A stretch of DNA of 64,000 nt, from NCBI GenBank assembly GCA_024280335.1, contig JAJRQI010000032.1, positions 24,776 to 88,775 of the forward strand, given 5' to 3'. The notes below the pieces were generated by a model that saw nothing but the letters and a program-made list of their open reading frames with translations, made no database searches and was not told the origin of the DNA. Shown piece after piece: positions 16,512-25,280 of this stretch (positions are counted from its first letter, which is position 1; each line of letters starts with the position of its first letter). This DNA is from Deltaproteobacteria bacterium (GTDB taxonomy: Bacteria; Desulfobacterota; Desulfuromonadia; Desulfuromonadales; Geopsychrobacteraceae). The position numbers and the translations under genes were made by a program.

Positions 16512-17297
16512 TCAAGGGGTGCCGTAGATATCGGCCCTGCGGTCGATCAGGGTCTTGATCTGGTCGCGGTATTTTTCCATTTCACTGAAATCGAAGGCGG
16601 CAACCAGTTCCGTATCTGTTTCTCCGGCAATCTCCAGAACATTGCCCAGCGGGGAAATCAATTGGCTGAGGCCGAAGAAGTCGAGCTTGGCCTGTACCCC
16701 ACAGCAGTTGGCGGCAATCACGAACAGCTGGTTTTCGATGGCGCGGGCGCGCAACAGGGTTTTCCAGTGTTCCTGGCGCGGTTTCGGCCATTCGGCCGGC
16801 AGACAGATAATCTCGGCGCCTGCCAGGGCCAGCTTGCGGAACAGTTCCGGAAAGCGCAGGTCGTAACAGATGGCGATTCCCAGCCGTCCGATCGAGGTTT
16901 CCGCCACTAAGCAGCTATTTCCCGCACCGAGAAACCGATCTTCATTCATGGTGGAAAACAGGTGCAGCTTGCGGTAGCTGCCGACCAGTTCGCCTCTATC
17001 GATCAGGTACGCCGTATTGTAGATGGTGCCGTCCTGCAATTCCGGCAAACTGCCGACGCTGACCAGATTCAGCTTTCGGCACTCTTCCTGTATCGCTTCG
17101 AGAACTCGGGGGGTTTCTGCGGCTAGAGCCGGCAAATTGCGATAATCATATCCGCAACTCCACATTTCCGGCAGAACGGCCAGCTGGGCGCCCCGGTCGG
17201 CAACGCGCCTGAGAGCCGCCAGCGCCTTGTCGAGATTGGCATCGACGTAGCCGAGGCTGATATTGAACTGAATTGCTGAACAGGTCATTTGTTTCAT
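16512..17297 (-). CDS. Carbon-nitrogen hydrolase (nitrilase superfamily)
   Basis: Cytoplasmic amidase-type enzyme of 261 residues. The Glu-Lys-Cys triad is E44 (VLPEMWSCGY), K110 (YRKLHLF) and C144 (AICYDLRFPELFR). The pattern around the Cys and the RARAIENQLFV segment fits the omega-amidase/NIT2-like branch, which clears 2-oxo acid amides, or the deaminated-glutathione amidase branch. Sequence alone does not decide the substrate. The gene is monocistronic as far as visible. Confidence 0.9.
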   Translation of the reverse strand: MKQMTCSAIQFNISLGYVDANLDKALAALRRVADRGAQLAVLPEMWSCGYDYRNLPALAAETPRVLEAIQEECRKLNLVSVGSLPELQDGTIYNTAYLIDRGELVGSYRKLHLFSTMNEDRFLGAGNSCLVAETSIGRLGIAICYDLRFPELFRKLALAGAEIICLPAEWPKPRQEHWKTLLRARAIENQLFVIAANCCGVQAKLDFFGLSQLISPLGNVLEIAGETDTELVAAFDFSEMEKYRDQIKTLIDRRADIYGTP

Positions 17298-17738
17298 TTT
17301 TATCTCCAGATCCCACCTAAAATAAAAACCGGTTCTATTTTCTTGATCCCGGTATGTCCGGTCATTTTGCGGTGCTCAGAACTCTTGTCAAGTTGATCTG
17401 CTGCACAAAATTAGAACAGCGGAATTTGTTGACCTTCAATCGCCCCTCATGCTAGATGTGTGACGATTTACCTGTACATCAAGCTAACCTTTTTGCTGCT
17501 GCCTGTCCAGTTTCCGCTGCCGGTCTTAGGTTGGTACAATCTCAACGGGCAGATGATTGGCGCAGGGAGTGGGTGACAAGCGGGCGTTGCTTATTCGGGT
17601 TTCGCTATTTTTTTGTTATTACCGTGTGTATACTGCATACGGTCTTGACAGTTGAACCCCGTTCTGACGGCTTTGCAGCAATGAAACTGTACAAGGCCGT
17701 TTCTGCTTCTATATATAATTCAATCGGGATCTGAGGTC
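17298..17738. other. Intergenic region before the antiporter operon
   Basis: About 440 bases with no supported reading frame. It must hold the promoters of the nitrilase gene (minus) and the antiporter operon (plus), but I see no box pair good enough to name. A TATATATAAT stretch occurs about 20-30 bases before the mnhE start. Confidence 0.45.
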
Positions 17739-18221
17739 ATGAAGGCTAAATTTGCCACCTTTGTAATCATGCTGGTTTTTTGGGTTGTCATGTCCGGCAT
17801 GTTTGACGCGTTCCACTTTTCCCTTGGTGTTATCTGCTGCCTGCTGGTTGCCTATTTCAGCAGTGATCTGCTTTTTCCCGCGCCTGCTCAGCCGTGGCTA
17901 CGGGAACTGATCGGTATGTTTGCCTATTTCCCCTGGCTGTTATGGCAGATCATTCTGGCCAATTTTCAGGTTGCCTACCTGATTCTACATCCGCAAATGC
18001 TGGAAAAAATCGATCCCCATCTGTTCCGATTCACCTCCAAGCTGACCCGACCGATTGCCAAGGTGGCGATGGCGCAATCAATCACCCTGACGCCGGGAAC
18101 CATCACCGTCAATATTCACGAAGATCAGTTTGCCGTCTATGCCCTGACCCGGGAGGCAGCGGAATCTCTGCCGGGTGAAATGGAGCAGCGAATCGCCAAG
18201 GCGCTGGAGCTTGAAAGATGA
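17739..18221 (+). CDS. mnhE: Mrp-type antiporter subunit E
   Basis: First gene of an eleven-gene antiporter operon. The 160-residue product has N-terminal hydrophobic helices (FVIMLVFWVVMSGM, LGVICCLLVAYFSS) and the cytoplasmic part with LTPGTITVNIHEDQFAVYAL, which is the hallmark of MrpE/MbhA. The subunit is part of the membrane complex that exchanges Na+ or other cations for H+. It overlaps the next gene by four bases. Confidence 0.93.
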   Translation: MKAKFATFVIMLVFWVVMSGMFDAFHFSLGVICCLLVAYFSSDLLFPAPAQPWLRELIGMFAYFPWLLWQIILANFQVAYLILHPQMLEKIDPHLFRFTSKLTRPIAKVAMAQSITLTPGTITVNIHEDQFAVYALTREAAESLPGEMEQRIAKALELER

Positions 18222-18502
18222 TGGAACCTTTTATCACTTTTGCCGCGACCTTTCTTGTCTTGCTGATGTTTGTCAGCCTGGTCCGGGTCGTCGGCGGCCC
18301 GACGGTGCTCGACCGGGTTCTCGGTGGCAGTGTGGTCGGCACCAAAACGACCGTGCTGCTGTTGCTGATCGGCATCCTTTATGAGGATCTGGGCATGTTT
18401 GTCGATATCGCCCTGGCTTACGCCATGCTGAATTTCATTGCGACGCTGGCCGCGACCAAGTTTTTCCTGCGCCGTAAAGTCCACTTGAGTGAGCACGAAT
18501 AG
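18218..18502 (+). CDS. mnhF: Mrp-type antiporter subunit F
   Basis: A 94-residue protein with three membrane helices and the family segment VRVVGGPTVLDRVLGGSVVG followed by GILYEDLGMFVDIALAYAML. This is MrpF/MbhB. It starts within the last codons of subunit E and ends just before subunit G. Confidence 0.93.
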   Translation: MMEPFITFAATFLVLLMFVSLVRVVGGPTVLDRVLGGSVVGTKTTVLLLLIGILYEDLGMFVDIALAYAMLNFIATLAATKFFLRRKVHLSEHE

Positions 18503-18519
18503 ACATGCTGGAGGATTTC

Positions 18520-18843
18520 ATGTCAGTGGCCGCCGCCATTTTTATTACTGCCGGACTGTTTTTCTTTCTCGTCGGGGTGATCGGCGTTTTGCGGCTGCCC
18601 GATTTTTACACCCGGTTGCACGCGGCCGGCAAGTGTGATTCGCTGGCGGCAGAATTGGTTATCGTCGGCGTTGCGCTCTATGTCCTGCAGGATTTCAATC
18701 TTGGCAACACGCTGGTCGGGATGAAAATTCTGCTGATTGCCGTCTTTGTCTTTATCGCCAGCCCGACCGCCACGCACGCGCTGACCAAGGCGGCGCTGGT
18801 CGCCGGTGTCGAGCCCTGGAAAAAGGGGGAGAAAAAGTCATGA
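18520..18843 (+). CDS. mnhG: Mrp-type antiporter subunit G
   Basis: A three-helix subunit of 107 residues, MrpG/MbhC type, with the GVLRLPDFYTRLHAAGKCDS signature. ATG 18520 is preferred over ATG 18505 because a GGAGG site lies five bases before it. The stop overlaps the next start by four bases. Confidence 0.92.
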   Translation: MSVAAAIFITAGLFFFLVGVIGVLRLPDFYTRLHAAGKCDSLAAELVIVGVALYVLQDFNLGNTLVGMKILLIAVFVFIASPTATHALTKAALVAGVEPWKKGEKKS

Positions 18844-19085
18844 TCTGGTTGATTGACGAGTTGACTCTGCTGCTGGTGGTGATCTGTGCGCTCGCTGCTA
18901 TTACGGTCAAGGATCTGCTCAGTGCAACGGTTATTTTCGGCGTTTACAGTTTCCTGATGTGTCTGCTCTGGGCAGAAATGGGTGCTGTCGACGTGGCCTT
19001 TACTGAGGCAACCGTCGGCGCGGGGGTCAGTACGGTTCTCTTTATTGCGGCAATTCTGCACACCTCGCGAAGGAGCAAAGATTGA
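18840..19085 (+). CDS. MbhD-like antiporter subunit (DUF4040)
   Basis: An 81-residue, three-helix protein corresponding to the region that in canonical MrpA lies after the NuoL-like domain. The family motif is seen in MGAVDVAFTEATVGAGV. Here it is a separate gene, as in archaeal membrane-bound hydrogenase operons (MbhD). Overlapping starts and stops on both sides indicate tight coupling. Confidence 0.88.
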   Translation: MIWLIDELTLLLVVICALAAITVKDLLSATVIFGVYSFLMCLLWAEMGAVDVAFTEATVGAGVSTVLFIAAILHTSRRSKD

Positions 19086-19354
19086 AAGCGCTGGCCTTTG
19101 TTGCGACTCTGGTGACCGGAGCTATTCTGCTGTATGGAACGATGGATTTCCCAGCCTGGGGCGATCCGCAAGCTCCGGCGGCGACCCATCTGTCAAACTA
19201 CTACATTGAAAATGCAGTCGCCGAGACTCACGTGCCCAATCTGGTGACCGCAGTGCTCGGCGATTACCGGGGCTATGACACCATGTTCGAAACGGTGGTT
19301 ATTTACTGTGCCGGTCTGGCGGTGGTCAGTGTCTTGCGGAGGAAGAAAACGTGA
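19082..19354 (+). CDS. MbhE-like antiporter subunit
   Basis: A 90-residue protein with one N-terminal and one C-terminal helix. The segment VTAVLGDYRGYDTMFETVVI is the signature of MbhE and of the C-terminal end of MrpA. As with the preceding gene, a domain fused in Bacillus-type MrpA is free-standing here. Confidence 0.88.
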   Translation: MKALAFVATLVTGAILLYGTMDFPAWGDPQAPAATHLSNYYIENAVAETHVPNLVTAVLGDYRGYDTMFETVVIYCAGLAVVSVLRRKKT

Positions 19355-19830
19355 AACTGCTGCAGGAAAGAACCGCCAAGCTGAAACTCGGTGAGAGCCT
19401 GATTATCCAGACCGCGGTACGGATCATGGTGCCCTTTATCCAGCTGTTCGGCCTCTATGTCATTGTGCATGGCCATTACAGTCCCGGCGGCGGTTTCCAG
19501 GGCGGAGTGATTCTTGGCGCGTCCTTTGTCGCTCTGGCGCTGGCTTTTGACCAGAAATTTTCCATGCAGCTGATGTCGGAACGGGTCAACGGCGTACTCG
19601 GCAATCTGGGGGCACTGATTTTTGTCGGCACAGCGGTACTCTGTGCACTCTTCGGCGGCCTGTTTCTCGATTACAGCGCCCTCGATAAACTGATCCCGCT
19701 GGGCCCGATCGGCTGGCGTTCTTTCGGTATTTTCATTATTGAGGTCGGTGTCGGCTTAGCAGTCATGAGTATTATGGTTTCGCTTTTCTGGGATATCGGC
19801 TCGAACGGTGAAATGGACGAGGGCCTTTAA
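19351..19830 (+). CDS. mnhB: Mrp-type antiporter subunit B
   Basis: A 159-residue MrpB/MbhF protein starting at GTG 19351. Four helices and the conserved HGHYSPGGGFQGGVILG segment are present. It sits between the MbhE-like gene (four-base overlap) and mnhC (two-base gap). Confidence 0.93.
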   Translation: MKLLQERTAKLKLGESLIIQTAVRIMVPFIQLFGLYVIVHGHYSPGGGFQGGVILGASFVALALAFDQKFSMQLMSERVNGVLGNLGALIFVGTAVLCALFGGLFLDYSALDKLIPLGPIGWRSFGIFIIEVGVGLAVMSIMVSLFWDIGSNGEMDEGL

Positions 19831-19832
19831 TC

Positions 19833-20222
19833 ATGGAGCAATTTCTGGCGTTGATCATCGCCAAATATAACTACTGGCTGTACGTCGTGCTGATGATGAT
19901 CGGCTTTTACGCCATGATCGGCAAGCGGAACCTGGTCAAAAAGCTGATCGGGATGAATATCTTCCAGACGGCGATTATCCTGCTGTTCGTTTCCGCCGGG
20001 GTCAAGCATGGCGGAAAAATCCCGATCCTCGACAAGTACGAAGTCCTCAAACATGGGGTTGATGCGACCCAGATCGTCAATCCGCTGCCGCATGTGCTGA
20101 TGCTGACCGCGATCGTTGTTTCGGTCAGCGTGACCGGGGTGGCGTTGGCGGTCCTGCTGCGGATTTACCGGGAATACGGCACCCTTGAGGAAGATGAAAT
20201 TCTGGAGAAACTCGGCAAATGA
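19833..20222 (+). CDS. mnhC: Mrp-type antiporter subunit C (NuoK-like)
   Basis: A 129-residue protein homologous to NuoK of complex I, with three helices and the segment KKLIGMNIFQTAIILLFVS followed by NPLPHVLMLTAIVVSVSVTG. Both are typical of MrpC/MbhG. The stop overlaps the mnhD start. Confidence 0.93.
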   Translation: MEQFLALIIAKYNYWLYVVLMMIGFYAMIGKRNLVKKLIGMNIFQTAIILLFVSAGVKHGGKIPILDKYEVLKHGVDATQIVNPLPHVLMLTAIVVSVSVTGVALAVLLRIYREYGTLEEDEILEKLGK

Positions 20223-21700
20223 GCACATCGAATCTGCATATGTACGTGCTGGCCGTACCATTGCTGACGGCCTTCTTTGTCAATCTGCTCGGGCGGATTT
20301 CCCGGCGTTGGGTGGCGCCGCTGGTGCTCGGGGCCTTGACCTTTGCTTCGCTGGCCTCCCTCTGTGTCCTGGGAAAAGTTCTGCGCCACGGCAGCTTCAG
20401 CTATACGGTCGGCAACTGGCAGCCGCCGTACGGGATCGAACTGCTGCTTGATCCCCTCTCGGCGCTGATGCTGGTGCTGATTTCTGTGGTTGCCTTGTTC
20501 GCCTCGATTTCGGCGATTCAATCGGTCCGGCAGGAGCTGCCGGGACAGGAGCACCTGTTCTTTACCCTCTATCTGATCCTGATCGCCGGGTTGTTGGGGT
20601 TGGTGTTGACGGCCGACGCGTTCAACCTCTACGTCTTGCTGGAGATCACCTCGATTACCACTTACGGGCTGATCGCCATGGGCAAGGGGCGGGCCCCCTT
20701 GGCCAGCTTCAACTACATCATCATGGGTTCGATCGGCGCCTGTTTCTATCTGCTCGGCGTCGGCTATCTCTACCTGATGACCGGTTCCCTGAACATGGCC
20801 GATATCGCCGGCATTCTGCCGACAGTTGACGGGACCGCTGCCGTGGCAACGGCGCTGGCATTTATCCTGGTCGGCCTGTGGATCAAGATGGCCTTCTTTC
20901 CATTGCATGGCTGGTTGCCGAACGCCTACTCGCTGGCACCGACCGGGGCTGGCCTGCTTGCCGCACCGCTGATGACCAAAGTTTCCATCTACCTGATGGT
21001 CCGGGTGATGTTCTGGCTTTTCTCCAGCGATTTTTTGTTTCTGCAGAATCCGCTGGTGTCGACACTGGTCGTCTGGGCGGCGGCGATCGCCATCGTCTCT
21101 GCTTCCTGCCTGGCTCTCGCCCAGCGCGATCTCAAGCGGATGCTGACCTACATCATCGTCGCCGAGGTCGGCTACATGGTCGGCGGCATCTGGCTGGCCA
21201 ACAGTGCCGGGATGACCGGGGCGATCCTGCATATCGTTAACGATGCGCTGATGACCCTCTGCCTGTTTCTGGCCGTGGCGGCGATTGTCTACAAGTTGGG
21301 GAGCGGCGAGTTCGATAAGCTTCAGGGGATCTATCGGCGCATGCCGGTGACCATGGCGGCCTTTACCGTCGGTGCTTTTTCGATGATCGGCATCCCGCCG
21401 ACCGCCGGTTTTTTCAGCAAGTGGTACCTGATTCAGGGGGGCATTGAAGCCGGTCATTGGCAGTATGTCATCGCTCTGCTGTTCAGTTCGCTGGTCAATG
21501 CGGTGCTGTTTTTCCGGATTATTGAAATCGGCTATTTCTTCAAGGACGGCGAGCAGCATGGCCACGAGAAGAAGGAGGAAGCGCCGCTGCTGATGCAGGC
21601 GCCGCTGCTGATCAGTGCCGTTGCTTTGATTGTGGTCGGCCTGGGTTCCGGGCCGCTGGTTGAGAGTATTATCAAGCTGGCACTGCCGGCTGGATTTTAA
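20219..21700 (+). CDS. mnhD: Mrp-type antiporter subunit D (NuoN/M-like)
   Basis: A 493-residue, roughly 14-helix proton/cation channel subunit of the NuoL/M/N family. Key elements are the Glu-bearing helix LYVLLEITSITTYGLIA, the lysine helix IKMAFFPLHGWLPNAYS, the channel segment LKRMLTYIIVAEVGYM and the SMIGIPPTAGFFSKWYL region. It is the first of three such paralogues in the operon. Confidence 0.93.
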   Translation: MSTSNLHMYVLAVPLLTAFFVNLLGRISRRWVAPLVLGALTFASLASLCVLGKVLRHGSFSYTVGNWQPPYGIELLLDPLSALMLVLISVVALFASISAIQSVRQELPGQEHLFFTLYLILIAGLLGLVLTADAFNLYVLLEITSITTYGLIAMGKGRAPLASFNYIIMGSIGACFYLLGVGYLYLMTGSLNMADIAGILPTVDGTAAVATALAFILVGLWIKMAFFPLHGWLPNAYSLAPTGAGLLAAPLMTKVSIYLMVRVMFWLFSSDFLFLQNPLVSTLVVWAAAIAIVSASCLALAQRDLKRMLTYIIVAEVGYMVGGIWLANSAGMTGAILHIVNDALMTLCLFLAVAAIVYKLGSGEFDKLQGIYRRMPVTMAAFTVGAFSMIGIPPTAGFFSKWYLIQGGIEAGHWQYVIALLFSSLVNAVLFFRIIEIGYFFKDGEQHGHEKKEEAPLLMQAPLLISAVALIVVGLGSGPLVESIIKLALPAGF

Positions 21701-21721
21701 ATAACAGGGCAAGTTTTCGCT

Positions 21722-23194
21722 ATGAGCTACCAAACTTCGATCTGGCCGCTGGCGGCCGTACTGATCTCGCTGCTGGGGTCGATCCCGATTATGCTTTCGG
21801 GGCGTCAACCCAACCTGCGAGAGAGTTGGACCCTGCTGATTGCACTCGGCAAGGTGGTTATCGTTGCTTCCTTTTTACCGACGGTGCTGGCGGGCGGCGG
21901 TTACGAATTCACCATTGCTGAAGTGGTGCCGGGGGTGCCGATCGCTTTACGGGTCGATGCCATGGGGATGTTCTTTGCCCTGGTCGCCTCGATCCTCTGG
22001 TTTTTCACCTCGGTCTACTCGATCGGCTACATGCGCAGTCTCAACGAGCATGGCCAGACTCGTTATTTCGCTTCCTTTGCCGTAGCGATTTCAGCAACCA
22101 TCGGCGTCGCCTTTGCGGCCAACCTGCTGACCCTCTACCTGTTCTACGAGATGCTGTCGCTGTCGACCTACCCGCTGGTGACCCACCATCAGGACGCCGA
22201 AGCGCGCAAATCGGGACGCAAGTATCTGACCTATATTCTTGGCACTTCTATCGCGCTGGCGCTGCCGGCGATGTTGATCGTCTATTCGCTGGCTGGCAAT
22301 CTGGACTTTAAAAGCGGCGGCATTCTTGCCGACAGCGGTGCCTCGCCGGAAACCCTGGCGCTGGTGCTGGTGCTGTTTCTGTTCGGTTTTGCCAAGTCGG
22401 GGCTGATGCCGTTTCACGGCTGGCTACCGGCGGCGATGGTGGCACCGACCCCGGTCAGTTCCTTTCTGCACGGCGTGGCGGTGGTCAAGGTCGGGGTCTT
22501 CTCGATCCTGCGGGTGATCTTTCATATCTTCGGCGCCGATCTCCTGCTCGATGTCAACCTGGGGGTGGTGATTACCACGATCGCCTCGATCACCATTATC
22601 GTTGCCTCGCTGGTGGCGTTGACCCAGGATAACCTGAAACGGCGGCTGGCCTATTCGACCATCGGTCAGCTTTCTTACATGATCCTTGGTGCCGGGATGC
22701 TTTCGGCGGCCGGGATGACCGGCGGCTTGCTGCATATCGGCATGCACGCCTTCGGCAAGATCACCCTGTTTTTCTGTGCCGGAGCAATCTATGTCGCTGC
22801 GGGTAAGAAATATATCAGTCAGATGGATGGCCTCGGTCGGCGCATGCCGATCACTTATCTGGCCTTCATGTTCGGCTCGCTCAGTATTATCGGCATGCCG
22901 CCACTCGGTGGCTTTATCAGTAAGTGGAACCTGGTGATCGGTGCGGTCGACAGTGGTCAGTTAATTCTGTTACTGGTGTTGCTGGTCAGTTCGCTGCTCA
23001 ACGCGGCCTATTTTCTGCCGATCGTCTATCGCGGCTTTTTTGCCAAGGCCGCTGATCCGATCTTTGATGAAGGTGTCAAAGAGGCGCCGCTGTTCTGTCT
23101 GGTGCCGCTCTCGTTGACCGCCTGTGCATCGCTGGCGCTGTTTTTCTATCCGGATATCTTTCTCCGGTTGGTTCAGTTGGCCCTGTTTCCCTAG
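21722..23194 (+). CDS. Second NuoM/MrpD-like antiporter subunit
   Basis: A 490-residue paralogue of the preceding subunit, with FYEMLSLSTYPLVTHH, the FAKSGLMPFHGWLPAAM lysine helix, LKRRLAYSTIGQLSYM and IIGMPPLGGFISKWNL. Conserved Glu and Lys channel residues appear intact. Canonical Mrp operons have only one D-type gene in this place; this is an added copy in the same operon, 21 bases after mnhD. Confidence 0.92.
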   Translation: MSYQTSIWPLAAVLISLLGSIPIMLSGRQPNLRESWTLLIALGKVVIVASFLPTVLAGGGYEFTIAEVVPGVPIALRVDAMGMFFALVASILWFFTSVYSIGYMRSLNEHGQTRYFASFAVAISATIGVAFAANLLTLYLFYEMLSLSTYPLVTHHQDAEARKSGRKYLTYILGTSIALALPAMLIVYSLAGNLDFKSGGILADSGASPETLALVLVLFLFGFAKSGLMPFHGWLPAAMVAPTPVSSFLHGVAVVKVGVFSILRVIFHIFGADLLLDVNLGVVITTIASITIIVASLVALTQDNLKRRLAYSTIGQLSYMILGAGMLSAAGMTGGLLHIGMHAFGKITLFFCAGAIYVAAGKKYISQMDGLGRRMPITYLAFMFGSLSIIGMPPLGGFISKWNLVIGAVDSGQLILLLVLLVSSLLNAAYFLPIVYRGFFAKAADPIFDEGVKEAPLFCLVPLSLTACASLALFFYPDIFLRLVQLALFP

Positions 23195-23208
23195 GCCGAG
23201 GTAAATGA

Positions 23209-23481
23209 ATGGATTCTGAAAAGAGTAATAAAAAACCGGAAGTCTGCACCTGGTTCGACCAGCCGAAGAATATCAAGCGTTTGAAGATCGGTTTCTATCT
23301 TGTTCTGGTGCTGTTGGTACTGCCCGACTTCTTTATCCACAAGCACACCCTCTTCTCATCCATCGAGGCGGTTCCAGGGTTTTATGCCCTGTTCGGCTTT
23401 ATTTCCTGTGTGGTGATTATCCTGATTTCCAAGCTGCTCGGCTTTGTTCTGAAGAAAAATGAGGATTACTATGATCGCTAG
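23209..23481 (+). CDS. Small two-helix membrane protein of the antiporter operon
   Basis: A 90-residue protein with helices at about 26-44 and 55-80 and a charged end, VLKKNEDYYDR. I believe similar small proteins accompany Mrp-like operons in related bacteria, but I cannot name the family. Its stop overlaps the start of the next subunit, so it is likely a structural or assembly component. Confidence 0.72.
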   Translation: MDSEKSNKKPEVCTWFDQPKNIKRLKIGFYLVLVLLVLPDFFIHKHTLFSSIEAVPGFYALFGFISCVVIILISKLLGFVLKKNEDYYDR

Positions 23482-25237
23482 CTTGCACCCGTCGCTGCTG
23501 TTTTTCATCGGGGCGCTGCTCCTGTGGATCCTGCCGGTGCTTGGGCGGCGGATCCTGATCCTGCTGGTGCCGGCGGCCGCGTTTCTGATCATCACTCAGC
23601 TGGAACCGGGAACCTACTACGCCTACCAGCTGTTCGGTTTCGATCTGAATCTGCTGCGGATCGATAAATTGAGCAAGATATTCGGTTACGTTTTCACCAT
23701 CAATGCTTTTGCCTGTTTTCTGTTCGCCCAGCACCTGAAGACCCGCTATGAACACACGGCGTCACTCGCCTATATCGGTGCGGCTCTCGGTGCGGTGTTC
23801 GCTAGCGATCTGATTTCTCTCTACCTGTTTTGGGAGGTGATGGCGATCACCTCGACCTTCCTGGTGCTGGCCCGCATGACCGAACGTTCCTACGGAGCGG
23901 CCTTCCGCTACGTGATGGTGCATATCTTTGGTGGCTTGACCCTGCTGGCGGGAATTCTACTGCAGGTCAACGAAACCGGTTCGGTCGCTTTTGACGGATT
24001 TACTCTGCAGGGATTACCGACCTATCTGATCCTGATCGGCTTTCTGGTGAATGCCGCGGCGCCGCCGCTTTCCGCCTGGCTCTCCGATGCCTACCCCGAA
24101 GCGACCGTTACCGGTGGCGTGATTATGACCGCCTACACCACCAAGACCGCTGTCTATACCTTGATTCGCGGCTTCGCCGGTTGGGACGTCCTGATTGCGG
24201 TCGGCTGCTTCATGGCGATCTACGGGATCATCTACGCGATTCTGGAAAACGACATGCGCCGGATTCTCGCCTATTCGATCATCAATCAGGTCGGGTTCAT
24301 GGTCTGTGGTATCGGTATCGGTACGGCGATGGCGCTCAATGGTGCCATGGCCCACGCTTTTGCGCATATTATTTACAAGGCACTGCTCTGGATGAGTGCC
24401 GGTGCGGTGCTCTACATGACCGGCAAGAGCAAGTGTACCGATCTCGGCGGCCTCTATAAAACCATGCCGCTGACGATGATCTTCGGCACCATCGGCGCCC
24501 TGGCGATCTCCAGCTTTCCTTTCCTCTCCGGCTATACTACCAAGCCGATGATCATGGCGGCCGGGGTGCATGAGGGCTTTTTCTGGGTCTGGCTGATTCT
24601 TGAGATCGCTTCGGCCGGGGTGTTCCTGCACGCCGGGATCAAATTCCCCTACTTCGTCTTCTTTGCCAAGGACAACGGTCTACGTCCGGGTGAGCCACCG
24701 AAGCATATGCTGCTGGCGATGGCATTTCTTGCCTTCATCTGCATCTTCATCGGTGTCTACCCGCAGCCGCTCTACAATATTCTGCCCTACCCGGTTGAGT
24801 TCCACGCCTACGGCTTTGAGCATACCCTCAATCAGTTTCAGTTGTTGATGTTTTCGGCACTGGCCTTCTTCATGCTGTTACCGCTGCTCAAGCGGACCCG
24901 GACTATCTCCATCGATACCGACTGGTTCTATCGCAAGGGCGCAAAACTCTTTGTTTACGGTTGTGACAAGATTTTCAACGGCATCAATAATTTCGGCGAT
25001 CGAATTTTTATGCAGAAAATACCGGCGCTGCTCAACCGCTTCTTTGCTGATCCGTCGGCAAATGTGCAGAAACATGCGGTTCGGTTGCTGGCTGAGGCCA
25101 GCGGCGATGAGAGCTTGCTGGAGGGGCGCAATGCCGAGATTGAGCAACGCACCAGAGCACTGGCCTATCCGGTCGGCGGCGGGGTGTTTTTGGCGGTTGT
25201 TTTTTTGGCGGTTGTGTCGTTGCTCTATTTTGTCTGA
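23471..25237 (+). CDS. Third antiporter subunit, NuoL/MrpA-like
   Basis: A 588-residue NuoL/M-like membrane protein, the last gene of the operon. It has YLFWEVMAITSTFLVLARM with the channel Glu, a helix with Ala/Pro in place of the usual Lys-Pro pattern (VNAAAPPLSAWLSDAYPEA), LENDMRRILAYSIINQVGFM, and SSFPFLSGYTTKPMI. A long amphipathic C-terminal part precedes a final helix. ATG 23471 has a TGAGGA site and overlaps the preceding gene. Missing Lys near position 190 may mean altered ion coupling. Confidence 0.88.
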   Translation: MIASLHPSLLFFIGALLLWILPVLGRRILILLVPAAAFLIITQLEPGTYYAYQLFGFDLNLLRIDKLSKIFGYVFTINAFACFLFAQHLKTRYEHTASLAYIGAALGAVFASDLISLYLFWEVMAITSTFLVLARMTERSYGAAFRYVMVHIFGGLTLLAGILLQVNETGSVAFDGFTLQGLPTYLILIGFLVNAAAPPLSAWLSDAYPEATVTGGVIMTAYTTKTAVYTLIRGFAGWDVLIAVGCFMAIYGIIYAILENDMRRILAYSIINQVGFMVCGIGIGTAMALNGAMAHAFAHIIYKALLWMSAGAVLYMTGKSKCTDLGGLYKTMPLTMIFGTIGALAISSFPFLSGYTTKPMIMAAGVHEGFFWVWLILEIASAGVFLHAGIKFPYFVFFAKDNGLRPGEPPKHMLLAMAFLAFICIFIGVYPQPLYNILPYPVEFHAYGFEHTLNQFQLLMFSALAFFMLLPLLKRTRTISIDTDWFYRKGAKLFVYGCDKIFNGINNFGDRIFMQKIPALLNRFFADPSANVQKHAVRLLAEASGDESLLEGRNAEIEQRTRALAYPVGGGVFLAVVFLAVVSLLYFV

Positions 25238-25280
25238 AACTCCCGTCCCCCCGGATTCTTCTTGGGGGAGTTTAGAGCTG

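Noticed and set aside
17456..17734. 92-residue plus-strand reading frame before mnhE
   Set aside because: No ribosome-binding site, atypical composition, no recognisable domain; likely intergenic.
20165..21808. 547-residue minus-strand reading frame
   Set aside because: Antisense of mnhD and mnhC. Its product is low-complexity, rich in Gln, Asp, His and Arg, as expected from reverse-reading membrane-protein codons.
24951..25280. N-terminal extension of hemW
   Set aside because: Would overlap the preceding antiporter gene by nearly 290 bases; HemW proteins begin close to the radical SAM Cys motif, as at 25281.
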